DNA of 64,000 bases from contig CAVZRJ010000003.1 of the NCBI GenBank assembly GCA_963777665.1, positions 434,001-498,000 of the forward strand, given 5' to 3'. Source of the DNA: Bog-756 sp963777665. GTDB lineage: Bacteria > Actinomycetota > Acidimicrobiia > Acidimicrobiales > RAAP-2. The notes beneath the pieces were generated by a model. That model made no database searches and had not been told where the DNA came from. It saw only the letters and a program-made list of their open reading frames with translations. Of this stretch, positions 53,555-61,266 are shown piece by piece; position 1 is the first letter of the stretch; each line of letters starts with the position of its first letter. A program made the translations under genes and the position numbers.

Positions 53555-54955
53555 ATGTCCACGACCGACCTCGACCTCGGGAAGTACAAGCTCGGGTGGT
53601 CCGACGAAGAAGACTACGTCTTCAAGCCCAAGAAGGGCCTCTCCGAGGCGATCGTGCGCGAGATGTCCGCCATGAAGAAGGAGCCGGAGTGGATGAGGGA
53701 CTTCCGCCTCCGCGCCCTCCAGCGATTCGAGAAGCGGCCGATGGCCGAGTGGTTCGCGGTCAACATGCCGGATCTCGACTTCGACGACATCTACTACTAC
53801 ATCAAGCCCACTTCGGGGCAGGTGGAAGACTGGAACGACCTCCCCGACGCCATCAAGAACACCTACGAGAAGCTGGGCATCCCCGAGGCCGAGCGCAAGT
53901 ACCTGGCCGGAGTGACCGCCCAGTACGAGTCAGAGGTGGTCTTCCACCGCAACCGCGAGGACCTCGAGGCGCTGGGGATCATCTTCTGCGACATGGACAC
54001 CGCGGTGCGCGAGTACCCCGAACTGGTCCGCAAGTACTTCGGCACGATCATCCCGCCGAACGACAACAAGTTCGCAGCCCTCAACTCGGCGGTCTGGTCG
54101 GGTGGCTCGTTCATCTACGTGCCTCCCGGGGTGGTCGTCGACCAACCGCTCCAGGCCTACTTCCGGATCAATGCCGAGAACATGGGACAGTTCGAGCGGA
54201 CCCTGATCATCGCCGACGTGGGCTCCCAGGTGCACTACATCGAGGGCTGCTCCGCCCCGGTGTACACGACCGACTCCCTGCACTCGGCAGTCGTCGAACT
54301 GGTGGCCCTCGAAGGGTCCCGGATCACCTACACCACGATCCAGAACTGGTCGAACAACGTCTACAACCTGGTCACCAAGCGGGGCAGGGCCGAGGCGGAG
54401 GCCCACGTCGAGTGGATCGACGGCAACATCGGCTCACGCCTGACCATGAAGTACCCGTCCGTCTACCTGATGGGACCCAAGGCCTCCGGCGAGGTGCTCT
54501 CTGTGGCTTACGCGGGCGCCGGGCAGCACCAGGACGCTGGGGCCAAGATGGTCCATGCGGCGCCGGAGACCACCTCGACGATCGTCTCCAAGTCGATCTC
54601 CAAGGACGCCGGGATCACCACCTACCGGGGCCTCGTCCACGTGGACGAGGGCGCCAAGCACGCCAAGAGCTTCGTCCGTTGCGACGCCCTCCTCCTCGAC
54701 GACACGTCGGTGTCGGAAACGAAGCCCTACATGGAGGTCGGGGAGCGCGATGCCCGCATCGGGCACGAAGCCACGGTCTCCAAGGTCGGCGACGACCAGC
54801 TCTTCTACCTGATGAGCCGCGGGCTGTCGGAGACCCAGGCGATGGGGATGATCGTCAACGGGTTCATCGAACCGATCACCCGCACGCTCCCGATGGAGTA
54901 CGCGGTGGAGTGGAGCCGCCTGATCGAGTTGCAGATGGAGGGCTCCGTCGGCTGA
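53555..54955 (+). CDS. sufB: Fe-S cluster assembly protein SufB
   Basis: A 466-residue SufB, the scaffold subunit of the SufBCD complex. It has KYKLGWSDEEDYVFKPKKGL at the start, IIPPNDNKFAALNSAVWSGG, VHYIEGCSAPVY (Cys region), and the C-terminal RCDALLLDDTSVSETKPYME, which contains Cys405-type ligands. Start ATG 53555, from a promoter region with a 12-bp palindrome. The usual sufD partner is 1.3 kb downstream, separated by a Cys-rich small gene and an opposite-strand crotonase. Confidence 0.95.
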   Translation: MSTTDLDLGKYKLGWSDEEDYVFKPKKGLSEAIVREMSAMKKEPEWMRDFRLRALQRFEKRPMAEWFAVNMPDLDFDDIYYYIKPTSGQVEDWNDLPDAIKNTYEKLGIPEAERKYLAGVTAQYESEVVFHRNREDLEALGIIFCDMDTAVREYPELVRKYFGTIIPPNDNKFAALNSAVWSGGSFIYVPPGVVVDQPLQAYFRINAENMGQFERTLIIADVGSQVHYIEGCSAPVYTTDSLHSAVVELVALEGSRITYTTIQNWSNNVYNLVTKRGRAEAEAHVEWIDGNIGSRLTMKYPSVYLMGPKASGEVLSVAYAGAGQHQDAGAKMVHAAPETTSTIVSKSISKDAGITTYRGLVHVDEGAKHAKSFVRCDALLLDDTSVSETKPYMEVGERDARIGHEATVSKVGDDQLFYLMSRGLSETQAMGMIVNGFIEPITRTLPMEYAVEWSRLIELQMEGSVG

Positions 54956-55012
54956 CGCCCCAGGGCGTGCCCGATTCGGTCAGACTATGGCCCAGGCGAC
55001 GAGGGAGTTCCC

Positions 55013-55348
55013 ATGCCGATGAGGGAAGAGTGCAAGCACTTCCAGTCGAGGACCTACGACTCGGGTGAGGTGGCCCGTTTCTGCGTGCTCGACCTCGCCC
55101 CCGATGCGCCCTGGAAGTGCCCCGACGACTGCCCCTCCTACTCGCCGCGCTATGCCGACGTGGGATGGGACCACGGTTCGCTGATCGAGCCCGCGCTCGA
55201 ACCCATGCCGGACGTCCCCGACGAGGACGCAGCGACCCTGCTCAACCAGGCCGAGGAGATCGTCAACACGGTGGCTCCCGGCGTCCTGGCCGACGTGCGC
55301 AAGGACGACGAGGCGCGCGGTCGCAAGTGGTGGCGCCGCAAGCGCTGA
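55013..55348 (+). CDS. Small Cys-containing protein between sufB and sufD
   Basis: A 111-residue protein: MREECKHFQSRTYDSGEVARF is followed by LDLAPDAPWKCPDDCPSYSP and an acidic helical C-terminus ending RKWWRRKR. The four Cys (7, 24, 36, 40) are spaced like a metal or Fe-S site. ATG 55013 with GAGGGAG 5 nt upstream; ATG 55019 is possible. Position inside the Suf locus, 57 bp after sufB and on the same strand, suggests a link to Fe-S assembly, which is not proven. I do not recognise a named family. Confidence 0.72.
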   Translation: MPMREECKHFQSRTYDSGEVARFCVLDLAPDAPWKCPDDCPSYSPRYADVGWDHGSLIEPALEPMPDVPDEDAATLLNQAEEIVNTVAPGVLADVRKDDEARGRKWWRRKR

Positions 55349-55369
55349 GGATCCATCGGGCGCGCCGGC

Positions 55370-56225
55370 CTAGCGACCGGTGAACTTGGCCGGGCGCTTC
55401 TCCGCGAAGGCGGCCATGGCCTCGGCCAGGTCGTTCGAGCCGAGGAACCCAGCGTTCCAGGTGGCCACGTAGTCGAGTCCTTCAGCCACCGTTCGCCCGT
55501 CCCCGGCAGCGAGCACCGCCTTGGTCCCCCGCACCGCGAGGGGGGAGTTGGACGCGATCTCGGCGGCCAGCTCCCGGGCGTCGGCCAGCACCGACTCGGG
55601 GTCGGGGCTCACCGCGTTGACCAGCCCGATGGCCTCGGCCCACCGCGGCGCTGATGTCCTTGCCGGTGTAGGCCAGCTCTGCCACGTGGCCGCTGCCGAT
55701 GATCCGGGGGAGCCGCTGGAGGCTGCCGAGGTCGGCCACGATGGCCACCTTGGTCTCCCGTACCGAGAACAGCGCCTCGGCGCTGGCGAGTCGGATGTCG
55801 CAGGCCGCGATGAGGTCCACGCCGCCCCCGATGCAGTACCCGTGGACGGCGGCGATGACCGGCACCGGGCAGTCGGCGACAGAGGTGACCGAAGCCTGGA
55901 GGCGCAGGATCTTCGGGCGGGCGCTGGCGGCGATCGCGGCCGGCGATGGCCTCGAGCCCTCTCCGGGGTCGGGAGGGCGCCCGATGTCGGCCATGGCCAC
56001 AAGATCCAGACCGACCGAGAAGTGGGGGCCGCGGGCCACGATGACCAGCACCCGGACTTCCGGATCGGCGCCGATGGCGCGCATGGCCCGCGGGAGGTCT
56101 TCCCAGAAGGCGGGTCCCAAGGCGTTGCGCTTCTCCGGTCGGTCGAGCCAGAGCGTGGCCACGTGGCCGTCGACCTCGACAGCCAGGACCTCGGAGGTGA
56201 AGGACTGCGCGGTGGGAGCGGTCAC
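55370..56225 (-). CDS. Enoyl-CoA hydratase/isomerase family protein, frameshifted in this sequence
   Basis: A crotonase of about 284 residues split by one base. From 56225 it reads DGHVATLWLDRPEKRNALGP, then the CoA-site ADCPVPVIAAVHGYCIGGGV, up to AYTGKDISA. Homology resumes one base out of register near 55643 (RWAEAIGLVNAVSPDPESVL) and runs to the stop at 55370 (AMAAFAEKRPAKFTGR). Deleting one G near 55645 would rejoin it. It stands on the minus strand between sufB-side genes and sufD, an unrelated insertion in the Suf gene order. The substrate is unknown. Confidence 0.82.
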
Positions 56226-56299
56226 GGCACCGAGCGTAGGCGGGCTAAGGGGGGTGTGCAGAAGCCGGTCGCCGCCACGCGGCGCCCCGGTAGGCCGGC

Positions 56300-57708
56300 A
56301 TGCGGCGCCCCGGTAGGATGTGCTGCGAGGCTCGTCGACCGGGCCTCCTTGCGCGAGAGGCTCCTGTTCTGTCCACCTTCACCCCCGACATCGCGGCCGG
56401 ACTGCCCGGTGCCCCCTGGCTCCGCGAGCGCCGCACCGCCGCGGCCGAGGCCTTCTCGTCTTCCCCCCTCCCCTCACCGAAGGACGAAGTCTGGCGGTAC
56501 AGCCGGATCGACCAGCTCGACCTAGACCGGTTCCACCCGGCGGGCACAGCCCCGATGGGTCCGACCGACGAGCCGGGTCCCTCGCACTCCGAACGGGTCC
56601 ACGTGCTCGTGGACGGCCTCGGGCCGCGTTCGGGCCTCGTGGTGACCGTCAACGGTGTCCTGGCAACCCTCTCGACCGCGCTCGACGATCGGGTGCTCAC
56701 GGTGGGACGGATCACCGACCACCCCGCGGGCCGCGGTCTCATCGGATCGGTCGCCTCGAACCCGCACGACTTCCCGCTGCTCAGCGACGCGTTCGCCATC
56801 GACCCGCTGGTGATCGACGTGCATCCGGGCGCGACCGTCACCGATCCGCTCGTCATCGTCCACGTGGTGACCGGCCTGGCCGACACGGCGGTCTTCCCAC
56901 GTACGTTCGTCCGGGCCGGGGAGGGTTCGACCGCCGCCGTCGTCGAGATCCTGGTCGACGCAGACGCCGGTGTCCTCGTCGACCCGTCAGCCGCCGGGAT
57001 GCGGGCCACGGGGCCACCCGCGAGCAGCTGGTGGTGCCGTTGACCGAGCTCAGGGTGGCCGACGACGCGACCCTCGCGTACTTCTCGCTCCAGTCCCTGG
57101 GTGCGGCCACCTGGCAGATCGCAAACCAGACCAGCACCATCGGCGCCCGGGCCTCCCTGTCCAGCTACGCAGTGGCGCTCGGCGGCGGCTACGCCCGGCT
57201 CCGCACCGATTCGATCCTCGAGGGCGAGTCGGGAACCAGCCGGTTGCGTGCCGCCTTCATCGGCCGTGGCAACCAGATGCTCGACTTCCGGACGCTGCAG
57301 GACCACCGTGCCCCGAAGACCAGCAGCGACCTGCTGTTCATGGGCGCGGTGGCCGACACCTCGCACTCGGTCTACAGCGGGCTCATCCGCGTGGCGCGCG
57401 GAGCCGTGCGAACGGAGGCCATGCAGACCAATCACAACCTGGTGCTCGACGAGGGTGCCCATGCCGACTCGGTGCCGAATCTCGACATCGAGGAGAACGA
57501 CGTACGGTGCAGTCACGCGTCAACGGTGGGACCGGTCGACGAGGACCAGCTCTACTACCTCGAGTCGCGGGGCATCGAGCCGGGCCGCGCTGAGCAGCTC
57601 ATCGTGGCAGGCTTCTTCGACAGCATCGCCGACCTGGTCCCGGTGCCCGGTGCCCGGGCCCTGGTGGGGCGCTCGCTGGCGGAGCGCTCCGGGGTGACCG
57701 GTGGATGA
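56300..57708 (+). CDS. sufD: Fe-S cluster assembly protein SufD, frameshifted in this sequence
   Basis: About 469 residues are read in two frames. Frame 1 (56300 to about 56998) has PDIAAGLPGAPWLRERRTAA and KDEVWRYSRIDQLDLDRFHP. Homology continues one base out of register from about 56998: DAGHGATREQLVVPLTELRV, then QTSTIGARASLSSYAVALGG and ALVGRSLAERSG. Adding one G to the GGG at 56996-56998 gives a continuous product. The start is uncertain: ATG 56300 and ATG 56318 lack a Shine-Dalgarno. SufD is needed for Suf function, so a sequencing indel is likelier than a broken gene. It overlaps the Rieske gene by 8 bp. Confidence 0.85.
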
Positions 57709-58057
57709 TCCCGGGACCGGATCGGTGACCGACGGCGCGGCCGCCGTCACGGCCCGACTCTGTGCGCGCGACGACCTGGCGTCCGGTGAGGCCCGGCGGT
57801 TCGACGTGGCCGGCCGTCGGGTGGCCCTCGTCCGTATCGGCCAGGATTTCTACGCCGTGGGTGACCGTTGCAGCCACGAAGACTTCTCGCTGGCCGACGG
57901 CGAGGTGTGGCCGGACGAGTGCGAGATCGAATGCGCCAAGCACGGCTCGACGTTCGACCTGCGGACGGGCGAGCCCTGCTCGCTCCCGGCCACCCGGGCC
58001 GTACCGGTCTACCGCGTGGTGGTCGAGGGGGACGACGTCTCGGTGGTCCTACCGTGA
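57701..58057 (+). CDS. Rieske [2Fe-2S] ferredoxin
   Basis: A 118-residue protein from the GTG at 57701, overlapping the sufD stop by 8 bp. The Rieske ligands are CSHEDFSL (Cys, His) and CAKHGSTFD (Cys, His), and the fold shows the usual beta strands (RFDVAGRRVALVRIGQDFYAV). Such NirD/BphF-type ferredoxins between sufD and sufC are common in actinobacteria. It may supply electrons or accept clusters from the Suf machine. It overlaps sufC by 4 nt (GTGA). Confidence 0.9.
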   Translation: MDDPGTGSVTDGAAAVTARLCARDDLASGEARRFDVAGRRVALVRIGQDFYAVGDRCSHEDFSLADGEVWPDECEIECAKHGSTFDLRTGEPCSLPATRAVPVYRVVVEGDDVSVVLP

Positions 58058-58800
58058 GCACGGACGGGCTGCGCATCGAGGGCCTCCGGGCCGGCGTCCC
58101 CGGACGGGAGATCCTTCGTGGGGTCAGCCTCACCGTGCGCAGCGGTGAGGTCCATGCGGTGATGGGACCGAACGGTTCCGGCAAGAGCACCCTGGCCCAC
58201 GTCCTCATGGGCCGACCGGGCTACGAGGTGATCGAGGGCTCGGTCATCCTCGACGGGGTCGACATCTTGGCTCTCCCGACCTGGCGGCGGGCACGGGCCG
58301 GTCTCTTCCTGGCCATGCAGCACCCGATCGAGGTACCCGGGGTCTCGCTGGTCGGGTCGTTGACCTGCGCCCGAGCGCCCGTCGCCGGCGAGCCACCCGG
58401 GGACGCCGACCTCGACATCTCCGAGCGCCTGCACACCGAGGCGCGCCGGATCGGGTTCGAAGAGCGCTTCCTCGACCGGCCGCTCAACGTGGATCTCTCC
58501 GGCGGCGAGCGCAAGCGCAACGAGACGCTCCAGATGGGGGTGCTCCGCCCCCGGTTCGCCGTGCTCGACGAGATCGACTCCGGTCTCGACGTCGACGCTC
58601 TGACCGACGTGGGTCGCCGGGTCCAGGCCGCGACCACCGAGTGGGGACTCGGGGTGCTGGCCATCACCCACTTCCGGCGCCTGCTCGACGTGCTCCACCC
58701 GGACGTTGTCCACGTCCTGTCCGATGGGCGGGTGGTGGCGACCGGCGGGAGCGATCTGGCCGAGACCGTCGACCGGTCCGGGTACGCGGCCTACGGCTGA
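58054..58800 (+). CDS. sufC: Suf ABC-type ATPase SufC (copy 1)
   Basis: A 248-residue ABC ATPase of the SufBCD complex from the GTG at 58054. Walker A GPNGSGKSTLAHVL, signature LSGGERKRNETLQM, Walker B FAVLDEIDSGLDVDAL and the switch His in AITHF. It is divergent from the second SufC at 62505-63275. Its linkage to sufD and the Rieske gene suggests it is the partner of SufBD. Confidence 0.92.
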   Translation: MSTDGLRIEGLRAGVPGREILRGVSLTVRSGEVHAVMGPNGSGKSTLAHVLMGRPGYEVIEGSVILDGVDILALPTWRRARAGLFLAMQHPIEVPGVSLVGSLTCARAPVAGEPPGDADLDISERLHTEARRIGFEERFLDRPLNVDLSGGERKRNETLQMGVLRPRFAVLDEIDSGLDVDALTDVGRRVQAATTEWGLGVLAITHFRRLLDVLHPDVVHVLSDGRVVATGGSDLAETVDRSGYAAYG

Positions 58801-58821
58801 GCCCGCAGAGTCCCGTCACGT

Positions 58822-58833
58822 GGGGGACTCGGA
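58822..58833. repeat. 12-bp repeat, left copy
   Basis: GGGGGACTCGGA recurs at 60743-60754, inside the 3' end of sufU. The two copies flank the fic region. The left copy abuts GATTCGAACC, which resembles the T-arm of a tRNA read on the opposite strand. No full tRNA is present. Confidence 0.4.
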
Positions 58834-58946
58834 TTCGAACCACCGTTTGGGACCGCACCAACGTTCAGCAGAGTGCAGGGACAGGAGCCAGGCGAGGGGT
58901 CGGAGCGAGTGTGCGGCTCCCTCTACGAAGATGGCGCGACTCCCTG

Positions 58947-60479
58947 CTAAGGAAGTCGCAGCCTGATTCCCGACGCGTCGGCGAGTACGGGATCCATGTA
59001 CGCGTCAAGACGACGCAGCGTGTCGTTTGATCCTTCGAAGCTTGTCCAATCGACCGCACCGGTCCACTTCTGCGCGAATTGGAGAACGGCGACGAGCGTT
59101 TCCCCTCGGCCGTTCTGGTTACTCACGCCAGCAAGGCTCACCATGTAGTTGGTTCGGTACAGGGTCGGGATCACGATACGGATCTGACCGGCCGCGGACA
59201 GGGCGCCGTTCGCCATGATCCTGGCCACCCTCCCATTTCCGTCGTCGAACGGATGACACTCCGTGACAAGAAGCATGACTGCAACCGCTCGCTGGAATGG
59301 ATCAGTGATCGGCCGGAACACATCGAACCCACGCCGCAGCGTTCCTTCCACGAGGGTCGGCTCGACAAAGGCGTAGCCACCCGCGTAGTTCGGCCGCTCT
59401 TTGAAGACGCCAGGATGCTTGTCGGGCCTGGCGGCCATCAAGACGCGGTGGTGCTCGCGAAGCAACTCGACCAATTCGTCGGCGTTGCTGGCCGCAAGGC
59501 TGTTGGAGCTGGGACCAGACACGATGCGGTACGTGGCCTCGACGTCGTGCGCATCCGCGGGGCGTTCAGGCGGGATCTCGCCTTCGAGGGCGATCCGGCG
59601 TGCCTCGTCAACGCCGAACTGGGTCCCCTCGATGAAGTTCGAGAAGTAGGCTTCGAAGAAGGGCTCCCAGGTCCACCGGCTCGGGTCACCGAGCGCGGGT
59701 CGCGGCTCGGGCGCCAATTCCGAGAGCAGTTCAGCAAGACCGCGAAACATCGCCAGGCGGTGTTCGTCGTAGGGCTCTCCCGACAGCCGTGCGGCGAGCC
59801 GCTCTGATGCCGGCGTCAGGTCGCTGAACGTTCCGAGGACGGCCCCGAGCCGCTCCCGAACCACCCTGACGGGGGTCCTCGGTAGATGGCCGGCGATCAA
59901 GTCCAACTGGCTGAGCACGTCGCGGATCACTCCGGCGCCTCCGCGCCTCGCCAGGCTATCGATCTCGTCCTCCGTGGCAGCGGTGCCGGCCTGGCGGGCG
60001 GGTCGATCCTGGGGAGGGCGTCCCCGGAGGCTGACGTTTTCCACCAGCTTGCGAGCGACCCCGGATAGGTACAGCCCTTGCGGCATCTCCATGTCGCCAG
60101 GCAGAGCTCCCGGACCGACTCGGACGGAGATCGTGACGCCAGGCAGCTGGAGGTCGGCGTGACGTCGCGGCTCCGGGTGTGCGACGAAGACCCATCCGTC
60201 GACAGGTTCGCCGCCTGCCAAAGCGGTGCGGTCGCAGAGCACCGCTTTGGGCCAGACCGCCGCGATGATCGCGAGTCGATGGTGCCTGACCGCCGCTTCC
60301 CGAGGAAGCGTCGACCCCACCACGTACACACCTGGCGCCGCTCGGAACGCGGTCCCAGCCTTTTCTTGGCGCGAAAGCCCGGCCTTGTTCTGGGGAGTCG
60401 CAATGATGACCGAGCCGGCTGGATGAGCCACCGGCTCGCCAGCAACTCTAGACCGAGAATTGGGCTGTCTGGCAGGCAT
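58947..60479 (-). CDS. AbiEi-like-domain/Fic AMPylase fusion protein
   Basis: A 510-residue protein. Residues of about 20-150 resemble the AbiEi-type antitoxin/winged-helix region (FRAAPGVYVVGSTLPREAAV, LAIIAAVWPKAVLCDRTALA). The C-terminal half is a Fic domain with catalytic HPFDDGNGR starting at His409, intact for AMPylation, and an upstream inhibitory motif SNFIEG at 280-285 matching [S/T]xxxE[G/N] of autoinhibited class II Fic. ATG 60479 has no Shine-Dalgarno; a leaderless mRNA is possible. Codon and base composition are less GC-rich than the neighbours. It splits the Suf genes. A toxin-antitoxin fusion or stand-alone regulator is inferred; the target is unknown. Confidence 0.85.
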   Translation of the reverse strand: MPARQPNSRSRVAGEPVAHPAGSVIIATPQNKAGLSRQEKAGTAFRAAPGVYVVGSTLPREAAVRHHRLAIIAAVWPKAVLCDRTALAGGEPVDGWVFVAHPEPRRHADLQLPGVTISVRVGPGALPGDMEMPQGLYLSGVARKLVENVSLRGRPPQDRPARQAGTAATEDEIDSLARRGGAGVIRDVLSQLDLIAGHLPRTPVRVVRERLGAVLGTFSDLTPASERLAARLSGEPYDEHRLAMFRGLAELLSELAPEPRPALGDPSRWTWEPFFEAYFSNFIEGTQFGVDEARRIALEGEIPPERPADAHDVEATYRIVSGPSSNSLAASNADELVELLREHHRVLMAARPDKHPGVFKERPNYAGGYAFVEPTLVEGTLRRGFDVFRPITDPFQRAVAVMLLVTECHPFDDGNGRVARIMANGALSAAGQIRIVIPTLYRTNYMVSLAGVSNQNGRGETLVAVLQFAQKWTGAVDWTSFEGSNDTLRRLDAYMDPVLADASGIRLRLP

Positions 60480-60481
60480 GT

Positions 60482-60568
60482 AAGCAACTATAGAGCATAT
60501 ATTGGTGCTTTATAGCAACTATGGAGAATAAATTATGGCCGTCTGAAGGATTTAGCAACCACAGAGCA
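60482..60568. promoter_or_regulatory. Three direct repeats upstream of fic
   Basis: Three 16-bp copies of a common sequence, AAGCAACTATAGAGCA (60482), TAGCAACTATGGAGAA (60513) and TAGCAACCACAGAGCA (60553), are spaced 31 and 40 bp apart in an AT-rich stretch. They lie immediately upstream of the fic start, and possible -10 (TATAGT) and -35 (TTGCTA) elements on the minus strand fall within copies 1 and 2. They look like operators for an autoregulatory protein, plausibly the fusion's own DNA-binding-like domain. Confidence 0.65.
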
Positions 60569-60736
60569 AGAAAAATCGGGTCATGTCATCCGCTCCGAGC
60601 AACCAGGGAAGCTGAATCCTCCTCCATGGGACATCGCACACGTTGACCGCGTCCAAACGATTCCCCAACCTGTCTGGGCATGCGTCCAGGTCACACGGGG
60701 TTCTTGCTGCTCATCCCCGCTCCCCGTTGGGCTCCC

Positions 60737-61240
60737 TCAGGAGGGGGACTCGGAGGCGTCGAGCCCCTCGGCCAGCGTGTTCCAGCTGAGCGTGGCGCAT
60801 TTGATGCGCACCGGGAACTTGACCACACCCTGGAGCGCGGCGAGCTCGCCGAGCGCGTCGACGTCGATGACCTCGGGCTCGGCCGGCTCAGCGAGGCCGT
60901 TGGTTCCCGCCCCGCCGGCGGAGGGGAGGGTCGACTCGTGGATCGACATCATGCCCTTGAAGGTTCTGATCAGGTCGCGCACCTCGGGAACCGGCCGTCC
61001 CTTGACCGCGGCCGACATCAGCGATGCGGAGGACTGGCTGATCGAGCACCCGGTCCCGGCGAACTTGATGTCCGTCACCGCCCCGCCGTCGACCATGAGC
61101 GTGACCACGATCTCGTCCCCGCAGAGTGGGTTGAACCCCTCCGCACGGGTGGCGGGTGGCGCCTCCAGCTCCCCCCGGTTCCGGGGCGAGCGGTAGTGGT
61201 CGAGGATGATTTCGCGATAGAGGTCTTCGAGACCGGGCAT
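60737..61240 (-). CDS. sufU: Fe-S scaffold/sulfur-transfer protein SufU
   Basis: A 167-residue SufU. The Zn-site Cys lie in GFNPLCGDEIVV, AGTGCSISQSS and FPVRIKCATLSW, with the SufU-type insertion between the last two (SIHESTLPSAGGAG...). SufU takes sulfur from SufS. ATG 61240, 26 bp after sufS, in the same operon. The C-terminal few codons contain a 12-bp repeat also found left of fic. Confidence 0.93.
   Translation of the reverse strand: MPGLEDLYREIILDHYRSPRNRGELEAPPATRAEGFNPLCGDEIVVTLMVDGGAVTDIKFAGTGCSISQSSASLMSAAVKGRPVPEVRDLIRTFKGMMSIHESTLPSAGGAGTNGLAEPAEPEVIDVDALGELAALQGVVKFPVRIKCATLSWNTLAEGLDASESPS
60743..60754. repeat. 12-bp repeat, right copy
   Basis: Second copy of GGGGGACTCGGA, within the last codons of sufU. 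See the copy at 58822. Confidence 0.4.
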
Positions 61241-61266
61241 CAGACGGTCAGCCTACCGGTGCCCGC

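Noticed and set aside
58815..58890. tRNA gene on the minus strand (GGTTCGAATCC present)
   Set aside because: The T-stem has mismatches and no complementary acceptor stem, D-arm or anticodon arm could be found. At most it is a fragment.
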